Source: Prochlorococcus sp. AG-409-B13
GTDB taxonomy: Bacteria; Cyanobacteriota; Cyanobacteriia; PCC-6307; Cyanobiaceae
Direction: 5' to 3'
Assembly: GCA_003216035.1 (NCBI GenBank)
Contig: QCJM01000003.1
Location: forward strand, 1-64,000
DNA: 64,000 nucleotides
Part shown: positions 7,006-15,905 of the stretch, piece by piece
Numbering within the stretch: position 1 is the first letter of the stretch
Layout of the letters: every line of letters begins with the position of its first letter
Notes under the pieces: generated by a model
The model's database searches: none
What the model saw: the letters and a program-made list of their open reading frames with translations, nothing else
Told to the model about the DNA's origin: nothing
Position numbers and translations under genes: made by a program

Positions 7006-8055
7006 ATGCGGCTGAAAGGAGGTTGGATACGTGATCTTGCTAAGCCTTGGATTGGACTTGGCTTTTCATTATTAGTTTTGCTTTTCGTCGGAGCTTTTGG
7101 TTATAGGGTAACTGAAGGATGGGATTGGGGAGATTGTCTATGGATGGTTCTCATTACAATTAGCACCATTGGGTTTGGTGAAGTTGAACCTCTTAGTGCG
7201 GCAGGAAGAGTAGTCACTGTTCTGATAATTGGTGGAGGCCTGGTAGTTGTTCAATTAACACTTCAACGTTTGCTGCGTCTTTCTGAATCTGGTTACTTCA
7301 AGAGAATGAGTGAATTAAGGTTTCGTCGACTATTGCGAAATATGCAAGATCACGTTGTTCTTTGTGGTTATGGCCGCATTGGGAAAGAAATAGCTGCGCA
7401 ACTTCAATTTGAGGGAGTGCAGGTCCTGATTGTTGAAGTGGATTCTTCTCGGAAGGCTTCTGCGGAGCAAAAGGGCTTGAATGCTCTATTAGCTGATGCA
7501 ACCCAAGATGAGACATTGCTTCTTGCAGGCATAAAGCAATGTAGAAGTGTTGTGGTTGCCTTGCCTAATGATGCTGCGAATTTGTATGTAGTTTTAAGTG
7601 CAAGGGGACTTAACCCCTCTTGCCGTTTGATATCAAGAGCAGAAAATGAAGAAGCTGCTAACAAACTTAAGTTGGCTGGAGCGAGTGTCGTGGTTAGTCC
7701 TTATGTTGCTGCTGGAAGAACCATGGCTGCAACTGCTTTAAGACCAATTGCAGTGGATTTCTTGGATTTATTAGCAGGTTCTGATTGTGAAATTGAAGAA
7801 TTCTTTTTGACTAGTGATTCTGCTGAATTTAATTATTTAGAGTATCGAAGTTTGTCTGACCTCGAATTAGGGAAGAAAAGTGGAGCAATGATTTTGGCGA
7901 TTCGGAGTGGCAAGCAATTAATTACCAACCCAGCACCGAGCATAGAAATTGCCCCTGGGCAAGCCTTAATAGCTTTGGGAAGTAAAGAAGAGTTATTACG
8001 CCTAAGAGAATTGCTAGAAAAAGTTTTACTTAGTGTGGAAAAGATTAATTGTTGA
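7006..8055 (+). CDS. two-TM potassium channel with RCK (TrkA-N/TrkA-C) domains
   Basis: 349 residues. Two membrane segments (about 14-33 and 66-84) flank a pore loop with the selectivity filter TIGFG at about 54-58, the F variant of TVGYG. A Rossmann-fold RCK domain follows, with the nucleotide motif GYGRIG at about 121-126 and the acidic beta-2 end (IVEVD) near 140-144. A TrkA-C domain makes up the last third. Such channels pass K+ through the inner membrane and are gated by ligands bound to the RCK ring. An inverted repeat lies upstream. It stands alone, with no transporter subunit beside it. Confidence 0.9.
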   Translation: MRLKGGWIRDLAKPWIGLGFSLLVLLFVGAFGYRVTEGWDWGDCLWMVLITISTIGFGEVEPLSAAGRVVTVLIIGGGLVVVQLTLQRLLRLSESGYFKRMSELRFRRLLRNMQDHVVLCGYGRIGKEIAAQLQFEGVQVLIVEVDSSRKASAEQKGLNALLADATQDETLLLAGIKQCRSVVVALPNDAANLYVVLSARGLNPSCRLISRAENEEAANKLKLAGASVVVSPYVAAGRTMAATALRPIAVDFLDLLAGSDCEIEEFFLTSDSAEFNYLEYRSLSDLELGKKSGAMILAIRSGKQLITNPAPSIEIAPGQALIALGSKEELLRLRELLEKVLLSVEKINC

Positions 8056-8171
8056 GGTTTAGTTTATGATTTACTTTTGGATGACTTGTTGACTATTTCC
8101 TATGTAAGAAAAAATAAGAAGCAACACTTGGATCTTGTGTAGTAGCTGAGATTTATTGGTATTAATAGCTT

Positions 8172-8332
8172 TTATCTGTTTTCAGCAGACTTTCTTCGGA
8201 TAGTGTCGAGACTGATTTTGATGAGCAATGGAATAACTAATCAAAAGAGAGGAAGAATTTGAGAAGAAAGTCCAGCACTGAGAAGTAATGCTGAGATTCC
8301 AAGCAAGAAAAACAAATGAGGTTTCTTATCAT
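8172..8332 (-). pseudogene. decayed second copy of the 53-aa membrane-protein gene
   Basis: About 80% like 154-315 at DNA level. From ATG 8332 the frame reads ...NLICFSC, then one base is missing relative to the intact copy. After correcting this it continues LLGISALLLSAGLSSQILPLF, hits TGA where the intact copy has TGG (Trp), and then LVIPLLIKISL and TIRRKSAENR to TAA. A frameshift plus a nonsense codon make a functional product unlikely. It lies immediately downstream of the K+ channel gene on the other strand. Confidence 0.65.
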
Positions 8333-8357
8333 AGACCTTTTTTAGTCGAAATAAGTT

Positions 8358-8687
8358 ATGGCAGCACTCTTGAGTTTATTGGCCCTTATGATTATGAACC
8401 AATCTCTTAAGGCAATGGATTTTTCTGGACCTGATGCTATCAATGAGGCAATTGAGGCAGGTTTAGATCTTGATGGCAGTCCAATCCCTTTGGAGATGCT
8501 CAATCTTTATAGAGAAGTTATGGATAAAGAGGGAGCAAGAAAAAGAAGTGGGGTGAAGAAATCAATGCGAAATAGAATTGTTCGCTCTGGAGCAAAGCAC
8601 TTCGACCAAGAGACACTTAATAAGCTACTAGTCGCAGCTGGGTGGGAAGGTTTAAAGCCAAAGGAGGTAGATTTCTTCTTTGGTTGA
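8358..8687 (+). CDS. conserved hypothetical protein (90-109 aa)
   Basis: The C-terminal part (HFDQETLNKLLVAAGWEGLK then PKEVDFFFG) has the look of a conserved cyanobacterial small protein; the function is unknown. The longest frame begins with a hydrophobic segment MAALLSLLALMIMNQS. The second candidate, Met20 at 8415, is preceded by TAAGG and would give a soluble 90-residue protein, so the start is uncertain. Basic and helical in the middle (GARKRSGVKKSMRNRIVRSG), so nucleic-acid binding is conceivable but unsupported. Confidence 0.6.
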   Translation: MAALLSLLALMIMNQSLKAMDFSGPDAINEAIEAGLDLDGSPIPLEMLNLYREVMDKEGARKRSGVKKSMRNRIVRSGAKHFDQETLNKLLVAAGWEGLKPKEVDFFFG

Positions 8688-9128
8688 TTGTTTTTGCTCC
8701 CTTCTAGTTGCCGTAAAAGCTTTTCTTTTATCTGAGGAGGTTTCCTTCTCTTTGTACCGAATTATTCAAACCGTATTTCTCTTTCAAATGGTGAGCGAGA
8801 AAAAATATATCTCAATTCTATGAATGAAGAGCCTATAATGCAATCATAAATTCACCCATTTTTAAATCATAGCCTAATACTGACTTACTCTATAAATACG
8901 CTTGGCCGGATTAGAATACAGGAGCTAATTAATGCTTATACTGATTAAGTTTTCTAGGTTATTCCCATGGCATTGAGAGTGCTTTTTTCGAAGGCTGGAT
9001 AACTAGTCTGACATTGTTGATGATATGATCATCTGGATAACAAGCAATCTATCGTGGTTTATTAAATATGAGAGAGCTTCAATTATCCTTTTTGCTAAAT
9101 CATCGCTTTAGATTAACTTTATAAAATA
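8688..9128. other. 441-bp AT-rich intergenic interval
   Basis: No open frame of gene-like composition and no recognisable RNA or strong terminator. It probably contains the promoter for the glycosyltransferase gene that begins at 9129. Confidence 0.4.
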
Positions 9129-10247
9129 ATGAATAGTGTTCCTCTCAAAAAAGAAAATCTAACAATTGTCCTGCCAACGTTCAATGAACGAAAGAGTATT
9201 GATACCTTAATAAGCCAATTATTATTTTTTTCAGATTTATATGAATTAGAGATAATTATTGTAGATGACAATTCGACTGATGGTACGACTGCTTTAGTAA
9301 GAAAATTAGCCCAGAAAGATAGGCGGATACGTTTAATACATCGTCTAAACAGATCAGGATTGGCTAGTGCTATTAAAGAAGGAATCATTAATGCTACAGG
9401 TGATTTAGTGGCTGTAATGGATAGTGATGGTCAACATGAGCCGATTTCTGTAAAAAACGCAATAGGTAAATTAAGGAAAGAAGATTTAGATTTGGTTGTT
9501 GGCAGTAGATTCCTTAAAGCCTCGATAATTAAAGGTTTAAATCTACAAAGGGAAAAAGGTTCTTCACTGGCAAATCGTTTTGCACGATTTAGTTTGCCAA
9601 ATGAATACAAACACATTACAGATTATATGAGTGGATTTTTTGTAATCAACAGAGATTCATGCCTACCTTATGTCCATAAGGTATATGTAAATGGCTTTAA
9701 ATTTCTCTACGAATTACTTTCAGTTAGCAATGGAAGATTAAAAGTAGAAGAGCAAGAACTTATTTTTCAGAAGAGAGTTTTTGGGAGCTCTAAATTAGAT
9801 ATATCAGTTGTCTGGGATTTTTTAATTTCTTTATTACATTCAATTTGCTTTCGTATCTTACCTAGAAGAGCAATCGGTTTTGCATTGGTAGGTGCTATAG
9901 GAGTCTTCGTTCAATTAATAACTACTACTACGTTAATGTTAATACTTAGGATGTCTTTTAAATCTGCCTTGCCATTTGCAGTTGTAATCGCTGCGACTTC
10001 TAATTATTTAATAAATAATGCACTTACGTTTCGCTCTCAAAGACTAAAAAGATGGCTTTTGGTTAAGGGCTTATTGAAATTTCTTTTAGTTGCTTCTCTG
10101 CCAGCATTTGCTAATATTGGGCTTGCTACAGCTTTTTATAATGTTATTTCTCCTAATACTTTTTTAGCACAGGTAGCCGGTATCCTTGTTGTTTTTGTAT
10201 GGAATTATGCGGCCTCTTCTAGGTTCGTTTGGAATACTCCTAGTTAG
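9129..10247 (+). CDS. GT2 polyprenyl-phosphate glycosyltransferase fused to GtrA-like flippase domain
   Basis: 372 residues in two parts. The N-terminal part is a family-2 glycosyltransferase of the DPM1/GtrB type, with PTFNE at 16-20, the VDDNSTDGT block at about 45-53 and DSDGQHEP at about 98-105. The C-terminal 120 residues (about 248-370) carry four hydrophobic helices of the GtrA family, with the typical ending VWNYAASSRFVW. GtrB charges undecaprenyl phosphate with a sugar and GtrA moves the lipid-linked sugar across the membrane. A fused form is a known architecture. The convergent neighbour at 10528-12069 looks like the third component that transfers the sugar. Confidence 0.88.
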   Translation: MNSVPLKKENLTIVLPTFNERKSIDTLISQLLFFSDLYELEIIIVDDNSTDGTTALVRKLAQKDRRIRLIHRLNRSGLASAIKEGIINATGDLVAVMDSDGQHEPISVKNAIGKLRKEDLDLVVGSRFLKASIIKGLNLQREKGSSLANRFARFSLPNEYKHITDYMSGFFVINRDSCLPYVHKVYVNGFKFLYELLSVSNGRLKVEEQELIFQKRVFGSSKLDISVVWDFLISLLHSICFRILPRRAIGFALVGAIGVFVQLITTTTLMLILRMSFKSALPFAVVIAATSNYLINNALTFRSQRLKRWLLVKGLLKFLLVASLPAFANIGLATAFYNVISPNTFLAQVAGILVVFVWNYAASSRFVWNTPS

Positions 10248-10527
10248 TTAAATGTAAGTAAACTCGATTAGACCGAATACTCAATAAATCAATATGAGTC
10301 TATATAGCAACGATGTATTTCATAATGAATTGGATGAGGCTGTCCTAAATCTTATTAAGCAGGCTTGGAAATGTGCCTCCTCAGTGTTGAGAATACAATC
10401 CACGCATGGGTTAAAACATTCTTATTGGTTAATTAATGAAAAATTGATTTCGACTAGGCTTCCCTGTCGAGTTTTTATGAAATAATCAACGAAAAATTGA
10501 GATTATTGAAGCAACTCAAGACTGTTT

Positions 10528-12069
10528 CTAAAGCCTTATATAAAGATCATTATTGCATATTCTCCATTTTTTGTTCAATGAAATATTTTCAAATAATTCC
10601 TTAACGTTTTTCTTCCCAAAACATTTTATCAGACTGCGTTTCAAAGCAACGCAGTCTGATACTTTAGTTGAAAAGTCATAGGTTCGATTTACATACTCTT
10701 TAGCATAATTGCCGCAAAATATATAGTCTTGGTACCCTAGTTCTTCTAAGGCTCTATTAATTCTCTGATTCCAAGGTTTATTGCTTGAAAAAGGTGGCCA
10801 GCCACCATAAATATATTTTGCATCAAATCTCTTTAGATCATTGGAGATTACAACTAACCTATTGGTTTTTTTGAAGTCCTTAGGAATAGATTTCTTAATA
10901 TATTGAAGATTAAAATTAGTTGTTTTTGCAGCAATTCCTAAATTAGTTAAGCCTATAAAAGTTGAGTAAGAGACTGCTAATGTAATAAAAATTTTATTAA
11001 CTAATAACCCTTCTTTTGGTAATAATGATCTACTTAAGATTATAAGAATTATTGGAATAAATGACCATGACAAAGCAACTCTTAACCAATGAGTTCCTGA
11101 CATTACCATTGTAAGTGAAACTAAAGTCATGAGCATAATGTTGGCTACCAATAAGGACAATTGCCAACTTTTTAAGCGGGAATATCCCCATTTCATTTTC
11201 ACCATGTAAACAACAAGGCATAATAAAAAGCTAAAAATAATTAATAAGAAAGATTCTCCCCACTGTTGGTAAGAAGATCTGAAAGTATGATCTAGGATAC
11301 CCTTTGAATTATCTAGTAATTTTATATTCAACATCTTCTCAAGTCTACTTGAGTTGGAGGAGAGTCCAAATAAAACACTTATCTTCTTTGCGAAAAAAGA
11401 GACTCCATAGCCTATCCCTAATGACATAAGTCCCCCTGCCACATAGACAAATGTTGTTTTACACATCGGTAATTTTCCTTTATTTATTGACCTATTTGGG
11501 TCCAATGGAAGTTCTGGTAAAAAGCAAATTAATGAGAAAAATGCGAATGAACTTAATATCGCCATTGAAAATATAGAAACAAATAATGCTCTGAATATTC
11601 GTGTATAAAAAACATTCGAATGATTTATAAATGTCGATAAAACTAATATTAGGCTTGCTGAAAATGAATGAGATGGCCAGTGTAATTGTGATAGTATCCC
11701 TGGAGTAAATACGCTTAATAAAAGCAATATTTTTATCAGCTCATCATTTGCGCTTCTAGGGTCTATCCTCTTAAGTTCAAAATAAAAATAATACCCAAGA
11801 GAGCATATAGATAAAAAAAATGAAATTGTTGGAGGAATGCCTCTGAGCATGTAATGCATTGCAGGGGCAAGCCACTTCCCGTCTGTTATCTCATGAAATT
11901 CTGAGCTACTATAAACCCATGAATCATGTCTCCAATACCCTTGGGTACTCACAAAGATAAATGAGATTGTCAATAAAAAAAAACAAGCTATTAGGAAGAA
12001 ATTCTTTTGAATAGTATTGGGAATTTTTCTTCGTACCCTGTTTAAGCTTAATAGCTTCATTGATGTCAT
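10528..12069 (-). CDS. polytopic membrane protein, GtrII-like glycosyltransferase
   Basis: 513 residues with roughly ten hydrophobic helices and a hydrophilic C-terminal 130 residues with several Cys. The first periplasmic loop reads YWRHDSWVYSS then DGKWLAPAMHYMLRG, like the N-terminal region of GtrII-family transferases (PF14264), including a probable catalytic Asp in RHD. Those enzymes add a lipid-linked glucose to O antigen or another surface glycan in the periplasm. Facing the GtrB-GtrA fusion gene it would complete a three-part surface-glycan decoration system. Strongly AT-rich, suggesting acquired or fast-evolving DNA. The family call is tentative. Confidence 0.6.
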   Translation of the reverse strand: MTSMKLLSLNRVRRKIPNTIQKNFFLIACFFLLTISFIFVSTQGYWRHDSWVYSSSEFHEITDGKWLAPAMHYMLRGIPPTISFFLSICSLGYYFYFELKRIDPRSANDELIKILLLLSVFTPGILSQLHWPSHSFSASLILVLSTFINHSNVFYTRIFRALFVSIFSMAILSSFAFFSLICFLPELPLDPNRSINKGKLPMCKTTFVYVAGGLMSLGIGYGVSFFAKKISVLFGLSSNSSRLEKMLNIKLLDNSKGILDHTFRSSYQQWGESFLLIIFSFLLCLVVYMVKMKWGYSRLKSWQLSLLVANIMLMTLVSLTMVMSGTHWLRVALSWSFIPIILIILSRSLLPKEGLLVNKIFITLAVSYSTFIGLTNLGIAAKTTNFNLQYIKKSIPKDFKKTNRLVVISNDLKRFDAKYIYGGWPPFSSNKPWNQRINRALEELGYQDYIFCGNYAKEYVNRTYDFSTKVSDCVALKRSLIKCFGKKNVKELFENISLNKKWRICNNDLYIRL

Positions 12070-12433
12070 AGGGACTAGCTTTTAATTCCTATAGGTATTC
12101 ATTCTTTAAATTTACTGTGTATTTATGCCTTCCTTATAATTTCAAGTTTAAACTTAAGCATCAGTAACTGCTTCTTGCACCTTCATGGGCTAAGGGAAGC
12201 CCTCTAGAGAAATAAGTGCTGTCAATTGACACAGAATTGGAGTAAGTTTCTTGAGAACCACAGAGATCGTAGAAACATCTTTAATTCAAGCACCAGGTCA
12301 CTTTTCATTAGCTAATAGTTGATTTCAGTCATATCAAGGGATCTAGGGTGATTTGACAGGTTTTGGTGATCTTTGGGGCTTAACATTTCAGCTTTTTTCA
12401 TTGTCGCTGAAATGTTGAGGCGTGGATTCAAAT
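12070..12433. other. 364-bp interval with a dispersed repeat
   Basis: Carries repeat copy R5 at 12301-12340 (CTTTTCATTAGCTAATAG, then TTTCAGTCATATCAAGGG). Downstream of it is a T- and G-rich stretch. No gene seen. Confidence 0.4.
12301..12340 (+). repeat. dispersed TCATTAGCC-type repeat, copy R5
   Basis: CTTTTCATTAGCTAATAG followed by TTGATTTCAGTCATATCAAG. It keeps the leader CTTTTCATTAGC and the trailing TCAGTCATATCAAGG seen in R3. Confidence 0.55.
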
Positions 12434-12862
12434 TCATTCATCTTCCGAAGGTTTGTTTTGACGTTTTTGCTTCAGTGCACTTCGGCGCTTCTTGGCGGCA
12501 ACTCGACGTTTTTGTGATGCACGAGTTGGCTTAGTTGATTCCCTTGCTTTTTGAGGTGGCTTTAAACCCTCTCGCAAAAGGTCTGCCAAGTGAGCTAATG
12601 CTAATTGTCGGTTTTGATATTGGGAGCGTTCTTTCGATGCAACGATATTTAGGCAACCATTGACACATCGATTCTCCAGCCGATCAAGCAATCTCTGTTT
12701 GTAAAAAGGGCCAATTACGGAGGAACGACATATATCAAATACAAGCTCAACCCGGCTGTCAGTTTTATTTACGTGTTGTCCTCCAGGACCAGAAGATCTA
12801 GAAAAGCGCCATTTCAGCTCATTAGATGGAATAATCAAATTAGAATTTACAGTTAAATCCAT
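12434..12862 (-). CDS. arfB: peptide-release-factor-like hydrolase ArfB (YaeJ)
   Basis: 142 residues: an RF-1-type catalytic domain with SSGPGGQHVNK at about 23-33 (GGQ 27-29), then a basic C-terminal tail from about residue 100 (TRASQKRRVAAKKRRSALKQ) that in this family enters the empty mRNA channel. ArfB hydrolyses peptidyl-tRNA on stalled ribosomes lacking a stop codon. The length matches the family (about 140) and no codon-recognition domain is present, which excludes RF1/RF2. Single gene. Confidence 0.92.
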   Translation of the reverse strand: MDLTVNSNLIIPSNELKWRFSRSSGPGGQHVNKTDSRVELVFDICRSSVIGPFYKQRLLDRLENRCVNGCLNIVASKERSQYQNRQLALAHLADLLREGLKPPQKARESTKPTRASQKRRVAAKKRRSALKQKRQNKPSEDE

Positions 12863-13241
12863 TAAGTTTAAAACAAATGAGCACTGTCGCTTAAGACTTT
12901 TCTAGTTTGACTTAGGAATGAATAAAGTTTTTAAATTTTTAAGCGTTATGTCTAAGTAGCAATTTATCTGTATTTTGAAATGTTGTTCTGTGCACCATTT
13001 GCAGAGTAAAGTTATGGATTGTTCAGATGTAATGACTATTCAAGCATTAAAAGTAAATCGTTACCTGAACACTAAATCAATGCAAAATAGTTAAATGCCT
13101 CGCTTAATAGTTTTCCAAAATCTAGGGTGAGAAGGTCCTGGATTATTTGCTGATTTGTGTTCTTTGTAAGTATTTACTAAAAGATTTTTTAAGCAATGTT
13201 TTTGATGTTATGAGATAATTCAATTCACTTGAGATGAATTC
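12863..13241. other. 379-bp interval before the ABM-domain gene
   Basis: AT-rich, no gene seen. Near 13003 there is GCAGAGTAAAGTTATGGAT, a weak match to the tandem 11-mer motif. The ABM gene starts at ATG 13242 after GAGATGAATTC. Confidence 0.35.
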
Positions 13242-13631
13242 ATGGCAGTCTTTGATGCCTCAACCCCTTTTATTCTTATTGCTCGTATACAAGTGAAGCC
13301 AGGCAAAGTTGAGGAATATTTAGAGCTTGCTGCTAAAACGGATGCTTCTGTAGAGGCTTCTGAACCAGGTATGTTGCACCATACTTTTGACCAAGATCCA
13401 GAGAATCCTCTTTGGTTTACATGGTCAGAGGTTTACAAAAATGATGATGCTTTTCTTGCACATTTAGCAAATCCATCAGTTGGAGAGTATTTGAAGGCTC
13501 ACTTACAGTTAGGAGATGGATTCACTGTAGAGGTTTATGGCACTGTTGGTGATAAATGCAAAGCCGCTATGGAGGCAACAGGCCTTCCTTTGAAAATTTT
13601 TGAGAGTAAGTGTGGATATAGTAGGGTATGA
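13242..13631 (+). CDS. antibiotic-biosynthesis-monooxygenase (ABM) fold protein
   Basis: 129 residues. The N-terminal 95 form a dimeric alpha-beta barrel domain: FILIARIQVKPGKVEEYLEL at about 10-29, PGMLHHTFDQDPENP at about 43-57, WSEVYKNDDAFLAHLANPSV at about 61-80. ABM-fold proteins include quinone monooxygenases (YgiN) and haem-degrading enzymes. No IsdG-type Trp/His pair is obvious, so a quinol monooxygenase-like or stress role is only a guess. A Cys-containing C-terminal tail (KCGYSRV) is extra. Single gene. Confidence 0.75.
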   Translation: MAVFDASTPFILIARIQVKPGKVEEYLELAAKTDASVEASEPGMLHHTFDQDPENPLWFTWSEVYKNDDAFLAHLANPSVGEYLKAHLQLGDGFTVEVYGTVGDKCKAAMEATGLPLKIFESKCGYSRV

Positions 13632-14186
13632 AACTAACGGAAAACTCTAATTAAATCACAATGGCTTTATCGCTTTTAAGCGAAGTCAGTAGGTCAATAC
13701 CCTTTTGAGCCTTTGGTTTGCTTTATATATTATGCTCTTTCCAATTATGAAAGATTATGTAATTTGAATTAAATTCAGTTCTTGGATCTCTTGGTATGTA
13801 GAAAAATTCCTAGCCTCAAGCTCTTATCAAGCTTAATCTAAATTTGAATCCAGGTTGAATTAGGTTGGATTTAGTTGAAGCAGCTTCGGGTCTTAAAAAG
13901 ATGAATCTCTAATCTTTTGCTTACTTCTTTATCTTTGAACTCTGGCATTTCATGTGCTGGCTTCTAAGCAATTAAGCTTAAATTTTCACCAAGTTTGCCT
14001 GAATTAAGAAAGCTATTTATTGTAGTTGATATAGGAGCAACTGTGAGATTTAATGCCCACTTTTTGGTAAGACCATTTCAATTCTGACTTATGAAGGTTT
14101 GCCTATATGAAATTGCAAACAATGGGGCCAATGATGGCCCCTAAGCACTTCCTAAGTGATCCCCATGACTCAGCCAATCGAAAGGA
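13632..14186. other. 555-bp intergenic interval
   Basis: AT-rich with no gene-like frame. The right end contains the GGGGCCA/TGGCCCC hairpin listed separately. Confidence 0.4.
14124..14141 (-). terminator. hairpin downstream of the coiled-coil gene
   Basis: Perfect 7-bp stem GGGGCCA (14124-14130) / TGGCCCC (14135-14141) with loop ATGA. On the minus strand it is followed by ATTGTTTGC, a weak T-tract. It lies 46 bp after the stop of the gene ending at 14187. A second weak hairpin (CACTT/AAGTG) is adjacent. Confidence 0.5.
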
Positions 14187-14480
14187 TTAAGTTTTAACAG
14201 CGCACTTTTCAGTTTCTTCAGTAGAGAGTTCAGTTTTTTTTTCTGCTGGGGCTAACGCTTTGAGTTCTTCTTGAAGCTCATGCTCTCGCTCATCGATCAT
14301 TTTGATACGAGACTGATAGTTCTCTTCCAGCATCTTCCGAGAAGCTTCCAGATTGTCGAGCTCCTCCTGCCGTTGCTTAAGTTTGATCTCCTCTAGTTGG
14401 CTATCAGAGACCACATAAATAGTCCTCCTTGGAGAAAAGAATGAGTCAGCAAAAACTGCGTCGAATAAAGATGTGTACAT
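14187..14480 (-). CDS. coiled-coil hypothetical protein (97 aa)
   Basis: From ATG 14480 the protein starts MYTSLFDAVFADSFFSPRR and continues with a long charged helix (QLEEIKLKQRQEELDNLEAS, ... MIDEREHELQEELKAL) predicted as a coiled coil from about residue 30 to 80. A TTG-started extension of 12 residues exists but is less likely. The N-terminal SLFD--F-DSFF pattern looks conserved-type for picocyanobacteria. The function is unknown; a scaffold or small partner protein is possible. Confidence 0.6.
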   Translation of the reverse strand: MYTSLFDAVFADSFFSPRRTIYVVSDSQLEEIKLKQRQEELDNLEASRKMLEENYQSRIKMIDEREHELQEELKALAPAEKKTELSTEETEKCAVKT

Positions 14481-14707
14481 GATGTTCTGTGCGGGAACAC
14501 CATTATTTTGCTCCAAGTTTCAGCAAGAACTAATGCTGTAAACCGAAGAAACCTATACGGTAAATATCACCTGATTCGGTTAATAACACTATAGATAGTA
14601 AGAACCGTAAAGCCTAAATGCTTGTGTAAAAACCCTATATACAATTTATACAGATATGTTATAAATGAATTAGCCCAACAGGAGAATTATGAAACTAAGA
14701 ACTCCTT

Positions 14708-14896
14708 TCATTGTAATTGCCAAGACACTTTGAATATGTATTTAGGATGAATCTTAGGGAACGATCCAATCTTGAATCTATATTTCTGATTCCCTGAGAT
14801 TGATTGACTCTGGTAAGTTTTGACTTCCGATTTTAAATAGTCTATTGACGCTTGGTTGTTTTTTTCTGCTTCAAAAAATTGTTTAAAGAAGTTCAT
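14708..14896 (-). CDS. small hypothetical protein (62 aa)
   Basis: Begins MNFFKQFFEAEKNNQASIDY and ends in a basic, aromatic tail. It starts 12 bases after the stop of the RHH-domain gene, so it could be co-transcribed with it. No family recognised; coding status moderate. Confidence 0.4.
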   Translation of the reverse strand: MNFFKQFFEAEKNNQASIDYLKSEVKTYQSQSISGNQKYRFKIGSFPKIHPKYIFKVSWQLQ

Positions 14897-14908
14897 GCAT
14901 GTAGATAG

Positions 14909-15466
14909 CTACGCAAGCGATTGCGTTTTCACTGCGTTGAGGAAAGCTTCATTTAACTCTTCTAAAGGTTCGTTTATCCAATCATTTAGTGCAGCCCTCA
15001 TTGCACAAGAGCCATTTCTATATGCAATCGTCATCTCTAGGCCAGTCAAATCATGATTGCCTAATAGGATTTGGAAGACTAGTTCGGGATTGCTATATGG
15101 GTAATTGTTTAAATGCTGTGCAAGTTCTCTTAAGGCATTATCAAGGGTAAGTCCCTTTTTCTTTATATGCAATTCAAACTCTTTCTTGGCAGCATCACCA
15201 TATTTCTTGGCTCCTTCATCAGTAAAGATAGTTTTAACGCTATCTTCTTTCTGAGAGTTCTTGTTCCCCAGCGAAAGCAATTTTTCTACTTTTAAGAGCC
15301 TGATCTCAAGTGAATCTAAACGGTCAGAAGACTTTGTTGATGAGCTCCTTAGCTTTTCGGTGACAAACGTTGTTAAGGTTTTTCCAGATTTTATTGCTTC
15401 AGACTTTAGTAGTAACAATAATTCTGGATCAATATTTATATTTAGTTGGGTTCTTCCTTTGGCCAT
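14909..15466 (-). CDS. ribbon-helix-helix protein with a second conserved domain (185 aa), paralogue A
   Basis: Residues 1-40 look like a ribbon-helix-helix DNA-binding domain: a short strand TQLNINIDPELLLLLKSEA, then GKTLTTFVTEKLRS. After a coiled linker, residues 80-180 form a second domain with IFTDEGAKKYGDAAKKEFEL, LTLDNALRELAQHL, and a Leu-Thr-Gly-x-Glu-Met segment with NGSCAM. The gene at 38823-39377 has the same two-domain order (FTDKGARAYTKVAIEEF, HELTGDEM, TGNCPM), so they are diverged paralogues. RHH proteins are usually repressors or antitoxins; the second domain is unknown to me. Confidence 0.65.
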   Translation of the reverse strand: MAKGRTQLNINIDPELLLLLKSEAIKSGKTLTTFVTEKLRSSSTKSSDRLDSLEIRLLKVEKLLSLGNKNSQKEDSVKTIFTDEGAKKYGDAAKKEFELHIKKKGLTLDNALRELAQHLNNYPYSNPELVFQILLGNHDLTGLEMTIAYRNGSCAMRAALNDWINEPLEELNEAFLNAVKTQSLA

Positions 15467-15905
15467 TTACTTATTGTAGCTTTTTAGTGGATGGGTAATC
15501 TAGTTCTAATATAATGTATTATTAGTAATGAATTGCCTTCTCATGTAGATTAGCTCTATCGACCTTCTACGCAATATGAGAGTTTGATGCTGAAACATTA
15601 CTTAGAGGCTTGTTGTTAAGCTTGCCTCGCGTGGAGGGGGACTGAGAGTAAGTAGTTGAATTGGTATTTATTTATTCTTGGCACCTTGCTCTGAGTTATG
15701 TCAAAAGACGCTTATAGCCACCCTAGTTTTTCATGTGGTTACTAGTGAGAGTGTTTTCTCCCTCAGCTTCAGATGGATGTATATATTTGGCATCCTTCCC
15801 TAAGGAAGCTTTTCATTTCACCAATTCCGGGTAATGTGCTATTGTACGTACGCTTTTCCCTAGTAATTAAATAGCAATTACTTTGTTGTTGATCTGAAGT
15901 GAATT
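15467..15905. other. 439-bp interval upstream of folE
   Basis: No gene-like frame. It contains GTGGAGGGGGACTGAGAG near 15630 and a G/C-mixed stretch near 15690-15740 that could be structured RNA, but I cannot match it to a known riboswitch or sRNA. Confidence 0.35.

Noticed and set aside
10294-10485. Plus-strand 63-codon frame between the two glycosylation genes
   Set aside because: No recognisable pattern, no clear Shine-Dalgarno, AT-rich region; too weak to call.
15467-15905. preQ1 or other riboswitch before folE
   Set aside because: No recognisable preQ1 or THF consensus; only unspecific G-rich words.
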